From NCBI RefSeq assembly GCF_021021555.1, contig NZ_JAINWA010000001.1, positions 124,001 through 188,000 of the forward strand: 64,000 nt of DNA, written 5' to 3'. The notes beneath the pieces are model-generated. The model did no database searches. It was not told the DNA's origin and saw nothing but the letters and a program-made list of their open reading frames with translations. Position numbers and translations under genes: made by a program. This DNA is from Teretinema zuelzerae (GTDB lineage Bacteria > Spirochaetota > Spirochaetia > Treponematales > Treponemataceae). This document shows, one piece after another, positions 31,035 through 40,174 of this stretch (its first letter is position 1; the number at the start of each line of letters is the position of its first letter).

Positions 31035-32105
31035 CTATACGACAAGTTCATCTTCTCCCGAGCGAGCAATTACAATCTCGCCGGTATCTTCAAGATGTCT
31101 GATGATGGATACTATCTTTTGCTGCGCTTCTTCAACGTCCTTCAAGCGTACCGGCCCCATGTACTCCATGTCTTCCTTAAGCATGCCGGCGGCGCGCTTG
31201 GACATATTCCGGAATATTTTGTCCTGAACCTCGGTATCGACGGCCTTAAGCGCTTTCGCGAGCTCCTGGGTGTCGACTTCGCGGAGAACTTTCTGGATAG
31301 CACGATCGTCGAGCATAACAATGTCTTCGAACACGAACATTCGCTTTTTTATTTCTTCCGCGAGATCCGAGTCCTCGTCCTCGAGAGCTTCGATGATGGA
31401 CTTCTCGGATGAACGGTCGACAAGGTTCAAGATCTCTACGATGCTTTCAACGCCTCCGGCCGCCGTATAGTCTTCGCTTGAAAGCGTCGACAGTTTCTTT
31501 TCAAGAACGCGCTCTACTTCGCGAAGAACATCCGGAGACGTTCGGTCCATCGTCGCGATCCGGCGAGCTACTTCGCTCTGAATCTCGTCGGGAAGGTTCT
31601 GAAGGATGACAGAGGCTTTTGAAGGCTCTAGATAGGCCAGAATAAGAGCGATCGTCTGAGGATGCTCCTGTTGGATAAAGTTGAGAAGATGGGCAGGATC
31701 GGTGCGTCTGATAAAGTCGAAGGGCCGAACCTGCAGAGAACTGGTGAGCCGGTTGATAATATCGATTGCCTTTTGGCTGCCGACGGACTTTTCCAGCAAT
31801 TCCCTGGCGTAATCGATGCCTCCGGTTGTTATGAAGTTCTGAGCCATCATGAGGTCCTGAAATTCCTGAAGGATGGCGTCCTTAAAATCTGCTTCGACTG
31901 TTTCCAGACGCGCGATCTCGAAGGTCAAGGTTTCTATTTCATCTTCTCGCAGATGCTTGAAAATTTCGGAAGAAATCTCGGAACCGAGAGACACGAGAAA
32001 AATCGCGGCTTTTTGCCGGCCGGTAAGCGACTTGACGTCCTTGGCTTTTTTCGAGCCGGACGCAGGCGCGGGTTTATCTTTCGGCGATGATGCGGGTGGA
32101 GCCAT
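31035..32105 (-). CDS. fliG: Flagellar motor switch protein FliG
   Basis: 356 residues. The first ~25 residues are a Pro/Lys-rich extension, then TGRQKAAIFLVSLGSEISSE. EHPQTIALILAYLEPSKASV is the middle-domain EHPQ motif and RMFVFEDIVMLDDRAIQKVL the C-terminal torque helix region. FliG couples the stator to the rotor. AGGAAT precedes the ATG. Spirochaetes often have two FliG copies; this one in the fli operon is the usual motor form (FliG2). Confidence 0.96.
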   Translation of the reverse strand: MAPPASSPKDKPAPASGSKKAKDVKSLTGRQKAAIFLVSLGSEISSEIFKHLREDEIETLTFEIARLETVEADFKDAILQEFQDLMMAQNFITTGGIDYARELLEKSVGSQKAIDIINRLTSSLQVRPFDFIRRTDPAHLLNFIQQEHPQTIALILAYLEPSKASVILQNLPDEIQSEVARRIATMDRTSPDVLREVERVLEKKLSTLSSEDYTAAGGVESIVEILNLVDRSSEKSIIEALEDEDSDLAEEIKKRMFVFEDIVMLDDRAIQKVLREVDTQELAKALKAVDTEVQDKIFRNMSKRAAGMLKEDMEYMGPVRLKDVEEAQQKIVSIIRHLEDTGEIVIARSGEDELVV

Positions 32106-32108
32106 GGG

Positions 32109-33812
32109 CTATTCCTCCATTAACCAGGTGCGAATAAGCAGGGCGACGTCTTCCGGATGTTCTTTGGCCATATTGATGGCGTTTTCCTGAAGCTCGAGCC
32201 TTTTGCGCTCTTCTACGGACATGGAAACCTCCATTCCGGCCTGTTCGGCTTCCCAGAGCGTTTTTTGGCGTTCCATCTGATGCTTGCGCAGCAGTTCTTC
32301 TTCTTTCAGGCGCCTGCGTCTTTCCAACTCCCTGGAAATCATGCGGTAAATGATGAACGAAACCAAAATCGCGGCAACCGCGATAAGCGAATACAAAATG
32401 GTCTGTTGAGTCTGCTGCTTCTGCAGATACGCGAGATCCTCTTTTTCAAACTGGGTCGAGCGATCGAAACGAATATTCAAGACGCTCACGGAGTCTCCGC
32501 GAGAATTGCTGAAACCGATTGCGTCCTGAACGGCCTTTGTTGCGGCCTTAAGTTCGTCGTCGGGGATAGGCGAATACTCTCGTTCGATCGCGCCTTGCTT
32601 AATCAGATAATTTCCGTTCTCGTCCCGCTTTTTCGTCCATAAGCCGTCGATGTTGACCGATACGGTTCTTCTACCCATCGAAGGGCTCACGGTTTCGGAC
32701 GTTTCCCTCTGGCCGATAAGTTCATTTTTCTTAACGATCGACTGTTCGGAAAGCCCGTACAAATTGGACATGTCTTTATACGCGGGAGCGGTTTGGCCTT
32801 CTACACCGGCGGGTCCTTCGGGATTAAAGCCCGACCCCTGCCAACGGGTGGTTGAAGTCTCTGACGAAAGAGTGATGGACTGGACGATTTCCGAATCATC
32901 GTAGGGAGTTTCAGGATTATCGGGTCGAATGGTCGTCGGAAGATAATCCTTCTGCTGGACCGACTTGTCGGACATGTCCATTTCGATTTTGAGATTCAAA
33001 TCGCGGACGCGATCGATGCCGTAAATCTGCTGGAGGGCGTTCAATATCTTGGCGCGATACTGGGCTTCCAGCTGAGCGATCAGTTTCTGTTCTTTTTCGA
33101 TTCGGGTCAGCCGGTCCCACTCGCGCATTCCATCGAAATCGTTGAGCACGGTGCCGTTGCTGTCGGCTATCGTGATATTCTCTGCCTTTAATCCTTCGAC
33201 GGCGAATAGAAGGAGTTTTTGAATTCCCTCAACCTTTTTGCGATTCGTAGCCAAATCGCTGCCGGGCTTCGGATATACGATTATGCTTGCGGTAACTTCG
33301 TTTTGATCCGCCGTGAACAACGTTCGCTCGGGAATATTCACCACTACGCTTGCGTCGTCTATGTCGTCTATAGCTTTGATATGCTGACGCACTTCTTCGA
33401 CGATCGCCCGGCGTTTGTTCACATTCCTTTCAAAGTCCGTGATTGTCCAGCGTTCAACATCGAATATGGCCCATGGATCAGTATTCGAAGGAAGCAAATC
33501 CTCCCGGATGAGAATAGAACGCATTCTCCGCGCCGTAGATTCATCCTCGACAGAAATCACGCCCGTGCTCGAAACAGAAACCCGGACATTTTCCTCATTC
33601 AGCCGTAATACGATTCTATCCCGTACAGCCTCGTCGACTACAGGAGAATCGATAAGCGGAACCATCGTAGGCGCGGAAGAAACGGAAAAAAGCAACACTC
33701 CCCCGACTATTACCGCGAGAATGATGCCTCCGAAGATGAGTTTTTGTATTATGGTCCATTTGGCCCATACTGAAGAAATCTGTGATATAAGCTTTTTCAG
33801 CCATTCGTTCAT
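32109..33812 (-). CDS. fliF: Flagellar MS-ring protein FliF
   Basis: 567 residues. Two membrane helices flank a periplasmic part: one near residues 25-45 (LIFGGIILAVIVGGVLLFSV) and one near 460-480 (ILYSLIAVAAILVSFIIYRM). The ring-building motifs ARRMRSILIREDLLPSNTDP and VVVNIPERTLFTADQNEVTA are visible; the C-terminal tail (AINMAKEHPEDVALLIRTWL) binds FliG. GGAGGGG precedes the ATG. It lies 67 bases after fliE, the largest gap in this part of the block. Confidence 0.95.
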   Translation of the reverse strand: MNEWLKKLISQISSVWAKWTIIQKLIFGGIILAVIVGGVLLFSVSSAPTMVPLIDSPVVDEAVRDRIVLRLNEENVRVSVSSTGVISVEDESTARRMRSILIREDLLPSNTDPWAIFDVERWTITDFERNVNKRRAIVEEVRQHIKAIDDIDDASVVVNIPERTLFTADQNEVTASIIVYPKPGSDLATNRKKVEGIQKLLLFAVEGLKAENITIADSNGTVLNDFDGMREWDRLTRIEKEQKLIAQLEAQYRAKILNALQQIYGIDRVRDLNLKIEMDMSDKSVQQKDYLPTTIRPDNPETPYDDSEIVQSITLSSETSTTRWQGSGFNPEGPAGVEGQTAPAYKDMSNLYGLSEQSIVKKNELIGQRETSETVSPSMGRRTVSVNIDGLWTKKRDENGNYLIKQGAIEREYSPIPDDELKAATKAVQDAIGFSNSRGDSVSVLNIRFDRSTQFEKEDLAYLQKQQTQQTILYSLIAVAAILVSFIIYRMISRELERRRRLKEEELLRKHQMERQKTLWEAEQAGMEVSMSVEERKRLELQENAINMAKEHPEDVALLIRTWLMEE

Positions 33813-33879
33813 GTTCCCCTCCCGTTACAGAACGAACCTGTTACAGTTTTGTATATATAGGAGAATATTATATCACAAT

Positions 33880-34191
33880 TTATCGATTTGTGGTAACGTC
33901 GTTCCAACCTTTTATTACCCGATCAATCACCGATTGCGCGATCTTCAGCGATAAATTCGCTTCGGCCATCGCAATCGTTACATCATGAACATCGACAGAT
34001 TCAGGATCCACAATCATCTGTTGAGACAGAGTCTCTGTCTTCATCTGGGAATGATTTACCGAATCGAAAGCCTTCAGCAAGGTTTGCTCGAAACTCTGTG
34101 TTTCAGGACGAACCGAAGTATCGATTAAATCGGTGCTTGATTTCATCGAAGCGCGGAAATTATCCACAGAAACAGGATTAACTTTCATCAT
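33880..34191 (-). CDS. fliE: Flagellar hook-basal body protein FliE
   Basis: 103 residues, normal size. The conserved C-terminal stretch VDVHDVTIAMAEANLSLKIA joins the MS ring to the rod. The ATG overlaps the flgC stop by one base. Confidence 0.93.
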   Translation of the reverse strand: MMKVNPVSVDNFRASMKSSTDLIDTSVRPETQSFEQTLLKAFDSVNHSQMKTETLSQQMIVDPESVDVHDVTIAMAEANLSLKIAQSVIDRVIKGWNDVTTNR

Positions 34192-34646
34192 TACCTACCT
34201 ATTTCCAAAGCTTTCATGAACATCTCTTTAGAACCTTGAATAACGGAAGAATTGGCTTCATACGAACGGGAGGCCGAAATGAGATCGACCATTTCCGTAA
34301 CGATATTTACGTTGGGGTATTCGACGTAGCCGGTTTTAGGCCCTGATTGAATCGCGTCGGGATGAGTCGGATCATAAACAAGCCGAAGATCGGCAGTGTC
34401 CTTTTCGACCGAGGAAACCTTCACGCCGCTTCCTACGCCCCGATCAAGGGCGTCCGGAATAAAGGGCGTGCGCCAATCCATTCCGGCATCCTTCTGCGAG
34501 AGGACTACCCTGCTCCGTCTGAACGCCCCGCCTTCCTGGGTCCTCGTTGTTGAGGCGTTGGCGATATTATCGGATATCACGTCGGAGCGGAGCCGTTCGG
34601 CCGCCATTCCGGAAGCCGCTATCTGTATGCTGGTAAACATTCCCAT
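34191..34646 (-). CDS. flgC: Flagellar basal-body rod protein FlgC
   Basis: 151 residues. The N-terminus MGMFTSIQIAASGMAAERLR and the C-terminus ending NVNIVTEMVDLISASRSYEA are the rod/hook family motifs. GPKTGYVEYPNVN is typical of FlgC. AAGGAAGG precedes the ATG. It is the proximal rod component, exported through the basal body. Confidence 0.95.
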   Translation of the reverse strand: MGMFTSIQIAASGMAAERLRSDVISDNIANASTTRTQEGGAFRRSRVVLSQKDAGMDWRTPFIPDALDRGVGSGVKVSSVEKDTADLRLVYDPTHPDAIQSGPKTGYVEYPNVNIVTEMVDLISASRSYEANSSVIQGSKEMFMKALEIGR

Positions 34647-34658
34647 AACAACCTTCCT

Positions 34659-35072
34659 TTATTTCAATACCGAGTTGGCCTGGGCGAACTGGAAACTCTG
34701 AATCTGGGTGAGCATTTGGTAATTAAGCTGAATTCTCAGGATTTCCATCGCTTCTTCTTCAGGATTCACATTGTTTCCGTTCGCTTTTTCCGTAGTCGTA
34801 TAATCAAGAACCCGGCGGGGCTCGACAGTCCGGTAATCAATGACGCTGTCCGCAGATAGATGGCGGTCGTCGGTTTTCGAAAGTTCGAAGGCTCCGGCGG
34901 AGCGCGTTTCGGAGTCCAGAGCCCGTTTGAGCTCGGTCTCGAAGTTTACGACTGTTCGCTTGAAATTGGGTACTTCCGAGTTAGCCAGATTATTCGCGGT
35001 AACCGTATAGCGAAGGGTGCTCGCATCCATGGCTCGGTGCAAAAGATCGGTAGTACGCGCAAAACTATTCAT
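34659..35072 (-). CDS. flgB: Flagellar basal-body rod protein FlgB
   Basis: 137 residues from the ATG at 35072, with GGAGG seven bases upstream (a TTG at 35078 is too close to it). LLHRAMDASTLRYTVTANNL and ANSEVPNFKRTVVNFETEL are the rod N-terminal motifs. It is the first flagellar gene of the block and has a sigma-28-like promoter just upstream. Confidence 0.94.
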   Translation of the reverse strand: MNSFARTTDLLHRAMDASTLRYTVTANNLANSEVPNFKRTVVNFETELKRALDSETRSAGAFELSKTDDRHLSADSVIDYRTVEPRRVLDYTTTEKANGNNVNPEEEAMEILRIQLNYQMLTQIQSFQFAQANSVLK

Positions 35073-35093
35073 TTTCAAGCCTCCACCTGTATA

Positions 35094-35121
35094 TAATCGG
35101 CACGATATCCTTCGCGGTTTA
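35094..35121 (-). promoter_or_regulatory. Candidate sigma-28 promoter of the flgB operon
   Basis: TAAA (35121..35118), 16 bases, GCCGATTA (35101..35094) against TAAA-N14-16-GCCGATAa/t: one mismatch in the -10. Predicted start about seven bases later gives a leader of roughly 15 bases containing the GGTGGAGG ribosome site. It lies in the 55 bases between hslU and flgB. Confidence 0.55.
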
Positions 35122-35127
35122 CCAGTT

Positions 35128-36549
35128 TTAGAGTATATACCGCGAAAGATCCTGATCGAGCACGATATCCTTCAGGCGTTCGTCTACGTAGGCGGCAGTG
35201 ATGTCTACAGCTTGACCGCTCATCTCGCTTGCGTTGAAAGAAATTTCTTCAAGAAGCATTTCCAGTATCGTATGGAGCCGGCGCGCTCCGATATTTTCCA
35301 TCCGGGAATTCACTTCCGCCGCCAGAAAACTCATGCGTTCTATGGCGTCGTCGGAAAAACTGATCGTTACGTTTTCCGTGCCGAGAAGTTCGATATACTG
35401 GCGGGTAAGCGCGTTCTTCGGCTCCAACAGAATGCGTTTGAAGTCCTCGGCATGCAGGGACTCGAGCTCGACGCGTAAGGGAAAACGGCCCTGGAGTTCC
35501 GGGATGAGATCGCTCGGACGGGAAATGCTGAAGGCGCCGGCCGCGATGAAAAGAATGTGGGTGGTGTCTACGACCCCGTATTTCGTATTCACTTTAGAGC
35601 CTTCGACTATCGGAAGGATATCGCGTTGAACGCCTTCGCGCGATACATCCTGCCCGCCGGATCGGCCTCCGCCGCCTACCGCGATTTTGTCGATTTCATC
35701 GATGAATACGATGCCCATCTGTTCGACTCGATTGCGGGCTTCATCGGCGATTTTTTCCTGATCCACCAATTTATCAAGCTGTTCCGCGATGATGATCTCG
35801 CGGGCGTCCCGAACCGACACGGATTTTCGTTTATTGCGCCCGCCGGTAATAAGATTCGTTATATTCGCCATGCTCATTTCCAGGTCTTCGAGATTAGAAG
35901 AACCCGCGAAGACCTCAAAGGCGGGCATGCCCGTCTTTTGAACCTGGATTTCGACCACGCGCTCCTCAAGGAGGCCGTCGCGTAGCATTTTCCTGAATTT
36001 CTCTCTGGTGGAGGAATCAGCGGAAGACGAGGCTTCGGCAAATGATTCGCCGGAGAGAGCCTCTTCGGGTCCGTTCAGCGAGGGGAGAAGCTCTGCTGAG
36101 GAAGAACTCTGGCCCTTTTTGTTAAAACCCGGCAGCAATAGATCGAGCAGCGCTTCCTCAGCGCGCTTTTCGGCTTCGGCGCGGAGCTGCGTTTGCATCT
36201 CCGACTTGACCATCGCATAACCGACGGCCATGAGATCGCGGATCATCGATTCGACATCCCGCCCGACGTACCCTACTTCCGTATATTTCGTCGCTTCAAC
36301 CTTGATGAAGGGAGCTCCGCTCAATTTCGCCAATCGCCTCGCTATCTCGGTTTTTCCGACGCCGGTAGGGCCTATCATCAATATGTTTTTAGGCGCTATC
36401 TCTTCCCGCGCTTCAGGGCTGAGCTTCAAACGGCGGGTGCGGTTGCGCAAAGCTACGGCGCACGCGCGCTTCGCCTTCGTCTGCCCGATAATATAGCGGT
36501 CAAGTTCTTCCACAATGGCTTTGGGAGTCAATGATTCGAATTCATTCAT
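35128..36549 (-). CDS. hslU: HslU ATPase subunit of the HslUV protease
   Basis: 473 residues. VEELDRYIIGQTKAKRACAV opens the protein; Walker A is ILMIGPTGVGKTEIARRLAK; Walker B is GIVFIDEIDKIA. The I-domain insert between about 110 and 250 has a Ser-rich stretch longer than usual. The C-terminal ILDQDLSRYIL docks into HslV, ending like other HslU tails. A GAGGAG inside the end of hslV serves as ribosome site two bases from the stop. Confidence 0.96.
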   Translation of the reverse strand: MNEFESLTPKAIVEELDRYIIGQTKAKRACAVALRNRTRRLKLSPEAREEIAPKNILMIGPTGVGKTEIARRLAKLSGAPFIKVEATKYTEVGYVGRDVESMIRDLMAVGYAMVKSEMQTQLRAEAEKRAEEALLDLLLPGFNKKGQSSSSAELLPSLNGPEEALSGESFAEASSSADSSTREKFRKMLRDGLLEERVVEIQVQKTGMPAFEVFAGSSNLEDLEMSMANITNLITGGRNKRKSVSVRDAREIIIAEQLDKLVDQEKIADEARNRVEQMGIVFIDEIDKIAVGGGGRSGGQDVSREGVQRDILPIVEGSKVNTKYGVVDTTHILFIAAGAFSISRPSDLIPELQGRFPLRVELESLHAEDFKRILLEPKNALTRQYIELLGTENVTISFSDDAIERMSFLAAEVNSRMENIGARRLHTILEMLLEEISFNASEMSGQAVDITAAYVDERLKDIVLDQDLSRYIL

Positions 36550-36551
36550 CG

Positions 36552-37091
36552 TTACAGCTCCTCGATGGTGATGCGGTCGTTAGTGTAAATGCAAATCTTG
36601 CCCGCGATGGAGAGGCTTTTCCGCGCAATATCTGCCGCATCGAAAGATGTAGACTCAAGATAGGCGAGCGCTGCAGCGTAGGCGTAATTCCCGCCCGAAC
36701 CGATCGCTATCACATCCTCTGCCGGTTCTATCACGTCTCCGGTGCCCGATATGAGCAGGGTTTTTTCCGCGTCCGCAACGAGGAGCAAGGCCTGGAGATT
36801 CCTGAGAGCCTTGTCGGTACGCCAATCTTTTGCCAATTCGACTGCGGCTCGGGTCAAATCTCCGGCGTATTCCTTTATCCTGAATTCGAATTTTTCAAGC
36901 AGCGTAAAGGCGTCTGCGGTAGCCCCTGCGAAACCTGCCAAAATACGGCCCTCATATAATCTGCGAACCTTGCGCGCGTTCGGTTTCATAACCGTCTCGC
37001 CCATCGTGACCTGTCCGTCGCCGGCCATCGCGACCTTTCCGTTCCGGCGCACGGCGACAATAGTTGTGCTTCGTATTTTTTCGTATTTCAT
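36552..37091 (-). CDS. hslV: HslV peptidase subunit
   Basis: 179 residues. The nucleophile Thr lies after an eight-residue lead (MKYEKIRS then [20 protein letters not shown]), so a short propeptide must be removed, as in several non-enterobacterial Hsl[17 protein letters not shown] and [12 protein letters not shown] are conserved. AAGGAG lies six bases before the ATG. HslU is encoded two bases downstream. Confidence 0.95.
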   Translation of the reverse strand: MKYEKIRSTTIVAVRRNGKVAMAGDGQVTMGETVMKPNARKVRRLYEGRILAGFAGATADAFTLLEKFEFRIKEYAGDLTRAAVELAKDWRTDKALRNLQALLLVADAEKTLLISGTGDVIEPAEDVIAIGSGGNYAYAAALAYLESTSFDAADIARKSLSIAGKICIYTNDRITIEEL

Positions 37092-37106
37092 GCGTGGCTC
37101 CTTGTG

Positions 37107-38009
37107 CTACCCGTGGGGATGAGCTCGGTGATACAATCGCCGCAACCGCTCCGGGGTTATATGAGTATATCTTTGAGTAGTCGATATGCTGGCATGGCCC
37201 AACAGCTCCTGAACCACGCGTACGTCCGCGCCCCGAGATACAAGGGTCGTTGCAAAACTGTGCCGCAGCGCATGCGGAGAAATGCGACGGCCCGTTCCGG
37301 ATTGGTCGCTGTAGCGGGAAAGCAGATACTGAGCGCCTCTCGCGGAAAGAGGCAAGCCCCGTTGCGAAACGAATACGGCCGGGCAGGCTTTTCGTTCCTG
37401 ATATCGGGACAAAAGGGATTTTCGTTCAGCCAGATACGCAACAAGGGCGGCGCGGGCGTCCGCGGATAAAAAAACCTTTCGTTGCTTATCGCCTTTTCCT
37501 GTTACGATGGCCGCGGAAAAGTCCCGATCGAAATCATTCAGATGCAAACTGCAAAGCTCTGATACGCGGCAGCCGCTCGTATAGAGGACGAGCAGAAAGG
37601 CCTGATCCCGGGCCGGCCAGAGGATGCCTTGTTTTTTTTGCTCTAAGCGTTCCGGGAGCGTGCAAAAATCCTGAGCGTCGTCGGGATACATAAAAACAGG
37701 AAGTTTCTTCGGAGTTTTAAGATTTTTGAGAAGAGAACACGGATTGCCGCCCAACAGCCCGAATCGAACGGCATAAGCATAGTACCCTCGCAGGGCTGAT
37801 AAAACTCGATTAATTCCGGAAGGTTCATACCCCTTCGTCCGCAGATCCGCAAGAAACAGACTCAAATCTTCGGCATTAAGGATGAGAGGATCGGAAGCCG
37901 TCCAGGATGACAACAAGGCCAAATCGCGGCGATACGCTGAAAGTGACCGCGGAGAAAGCCTGCGAACCCCCTGGAGGTAGCTCAAGTATTCCTCAAAACG
38001 TGGATTCAT
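37107..38009 (-). CDS. Tyrosine recombinase (XerC/XerD family, copy 1)
   Basis: 300 residues. The SAM-like N-domain starts FEEYLSYLQGVRRLSPRSLS. Catalytic residues are Arg in TSGCRVSELCSLHL, Lys in VTGKGDKQRKVFL, HALRHSFATTLV (H-x-x-R), LLGHASISTTQRYTHI (His and the nucleophile Tyr). Such recombinases resolve chromosome dimers at dif. It overlaps topA by four bases. A second copy lies at 41888-42781; which one is XerC and which XerD cannot be settled by eye. Confidence 0.92.
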   Translation of the reverse strand: MNPRFEEYLSYLQGVRRLSPRSLSAYRRDLALLSSWTASDPLILNAEDLSLFLADLRTKGYEPSGINRVLSALRGYYAYAVRFGLLGGNPCSLLKNLKTPKKLPVFMYPDDAQDFCTLPERLEQKKQGILWPARDQAFLLVLYTSGCRVSELCSLHLNDFDRDFSAAIVTGKGDKQRKVFLSADARAALVAYLAERKSLLSRYQERKACPAVFVSQRGLPLSARGAQYLLSRYSDQSGTGRRISPHALRHSFATTLVSRGADVRVVQELLGHASISTTQRYTHITPERLRRLYHRAHPHG

Positions 38010-40162
38010 TCCTCTCCGTCCGCATCTCCATCGATAGATTCATCCATCGGTTCGTCCTGCGTATGCAAATAATCGCACTCGGGATTTATGCATGATTTAA
38101 AGGATCCGTTTTTCTTGTCGTATTTTTCGACCATGAACTGGCCGCACTTCGGGCAGACAGCATTGATGGGCTTAAAATGGCTGATGAAATCGCATTCCGG
38201 ATAGTTGGTGCAGCCGTAAAACTCTTTTCCCCGCCCCTTCGTCCTGCGGGCGACGATCTCGCCGTCGCATCCCGGCCTGGGACACCTCGCCAACGGGATA
38301 GACCGGGTATTACGGCACTCGGGAAAACCCGAACACGCAAGAAAAAAGCCGAATCTTCCGAGTTTTTTCAACATCGGCTTTCCGCATTTTTCGCACATAT
38401 ATTCCGTGGTTTCGTCCAAACGGCCCTTCATGCTGTCCAGATTGTTCATTACTTCGGAAACACGGGCATCGAAGGGCGTCCAGAAGGATTCGATCATGCT
38501 CGACCACTCGATCTTTCCATCCTCGACCTGATCCAGATCATTTTCTACGGTCACGGTAAAATTAACATCGATCACGGCAGGAAAAAATTCCACGAGAATA
38601 TCGTTGATGATTCGGCCGAGCTGGGTCGGTACAAGCTGCTTGTTCGATCTATTGACGTAATAGCGGTCTAAAAGAACAGAAATAATCGGAGCATAGGTCG
38701 ACGGGCGTCCGATGCCTTTCTCTTCCAGGGTCTTAACGATCGAGGCATCGGTATACCTGGCAGGCCCCTGGGTAAAATGCTGTTCCGGATGCAGTTGCGA
38801 AACGGTCAATACGTCGCCGACTTTCATGTCGGGAAGCGTTTTTTCCTTTTCTTCTTTTGAAACCAGGGTTTTCATAACTTTGTAGAAACCCTTTTCAAAA
38901 ATCCTGGTTGAGGACACTCTGAAAACCGCGTTTCCGCAGCGAATATCCAAACTGCTTGTTCTGGATTTCGCGTTGGCCATCTGGCTTGATACAAATCGTT
39001 CCCAGATTATGGTGTAGAGGCGCAGCTGATCCCTCGTCAAATGCTCTTTCACATATTCAGGGGTGTAATTAGCGTAGGTAGGACGAATCGCTTCATGCGC
39101 GTCCTGGGCTTTCTTCTCGACCGAGTATTCAACCGGGGTTTCAGGCAATTCAGCCGGATATTTCTGCGATATCCATCCGCGTACATCCTCCATCGCCGTT
39201 GCCGAGATTCGCACGGAGTCAGTACGCATATAGGTAATCAATCCGACGCGGGTGGAGCCGATATTGATGCCTTCGTAGAGCTGCTGGGCGATCTGCATCG
39301 TCTTTTTCGAGGTGAACCCGAGCCGATTAGCGGCCATCTGCTGAAGCTTGGAAGTCGTAAAGGGCGCCTTCGGGCGGATTGTTTTTTCAGTTTGCTTAAT
39401 ATCGATGATTTCGGCCGGAGCTCCGGAGATTTCATCGATGATTTTTTTCACGTCGTCCCCGCAGGAGAGCACCGGTTTTTCGTCTTTGTACAAAACGAGT
39501 TGGGCTGTGAACGAAGTCCTGCCTTTTTGAAGATCGGCGTCCAAGGTCCAATATTCCTCGGGAATGAAATTTTCGACTTCCCGTTCTCTTTCGCATATAA
39601 GCCTGAGGGCTACGGATTGTACGCGTCCGGCTGATAGCCCGTTTTTAACTTTTTTCCACAACAAGGGGGATAGATTATAACCGACCAACCGGTCTAACAC
39701 GCGGCGGGCTTTTTGGGCATTGACCTTCGACTCGTCGATGTCCATGGGATGCTTGACGGAATCCTTAATCGCCTGAGGCGTTATTTCATTGAACACAATG
39801 CGCCTGATCGGCAGATCTTTCAGTTTCGACTGGATAGCGTTCCGCAAATGCCAGGCTATCGCCTCTCCCTCGCGGTCATTATCGCTTGCTAACAAAACTT
39901 CTGTGGATTTTTTCGCGTCTCCCTGAAGCTCCTTCAGAAGTTTTGCCCGCCCCCGGACGGTTATGTATTCAGGCTCGAAATGATTGTTCACGTCGATCGC
40001 GATGCGGGATTTCGGAAGATCGATCAAATGCCCCATGGACGCTTTCACCGTATAGCCCGACCCTAAATACTTCTCTATAGTCTTTGCCTTCGCGGGCGAT
40101 TCGACGATCACTAACGTATTTTTCGAGCTTTTCTTTCCGCGAACAGCCTTTTTTGTGGCCAT
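38006..40162 (-). CDS. topA: DNA topoisomerase I
   Basis: 718 residues. The Toprim domain begins NTLVIVESPAKAKTIEKYLG with a Lys-rich lead; LASDNDREGEAIAWHL holds the metal acidic residues, and the catalytic Tyr is in GLITYMRTDSVRIS. Three C-terminal Cys4 zinc ribbons are clear (CEKCGKPM, CPRPGCDG, CPKCGQFM). It relaxes negative supercoils. GAGGGG precedes the ATG; it follows dprA by 12 bases. Confidence 0.96.
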   Translation of the reverse strand: MATKKAVRGKKSSKNTLVIVESPAKAKTIEKYLGSGYTVKASMGHLIDLPKSRIAIDVNNHFEPEYITVRGRAKLLKELQGDAKKSTEVLLASDNDREGEAIAWHLRNAIQSKLKDLPIRRIVFNEITPQAIKDSVKHPMDIDESKVNAQKARRVLDRLVGYNLSPLLWKKVKNGLSAGRVQSVALRLICEREREVENFIPEEYWTLDADLQKGRTSFTAQLVLYKDEKPVLSCGDDVKKIIDEISGAPAEIIDIKQTEKTIRPKAPFTTSKLQQMAANRLGFTSKKTMQIAQQLYEGINIGSTRVGLITYMRTDSVRISATAMEDVRGWISQKYPAELPETPVEYSVEKKAQDAHEAIRPTYANYTPEYVKEHLTRDQLRLYTIIWERFVSSQMANAKSRTSSLDIRCGNAVFRVSSTRIFEKGFYKVMKTLVSKEEKEKTLPDMKVGDVLTVSQLHPEQHFTQGPARYTDASIVKTLEEKGIGRPSTYAPIISVLLDRYYVNRSNKQLVPTQLGRIINDILVEFFPAVIDVNFTVTVENDLDQVEDGKIEWSSMIESFWTPFDARVSEVMNNLDSMKGRLDETTEYMCEKCGKPMLKKLGRFGFFLACSGFPECRNTRSIPLARCPRPGCDGEIVARRTKGRGKEFYGCTNYPECDFISHFKPINAVCPKCGQFMVEKYDKKNGSFKSCINPECDYLHTQDEPMDESIDGDADGEE

Positions 40163-40174
40163 ACTATATACCCC

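Noticed and set aside
30528-31412. 294-residue plus-strand open frame opposite fliH/fliG
   Set aside because: It is antisense to two certain genes, Phe/Leu-rich in the way of a shadow frame, has no ribosome site and no recognisable domain.
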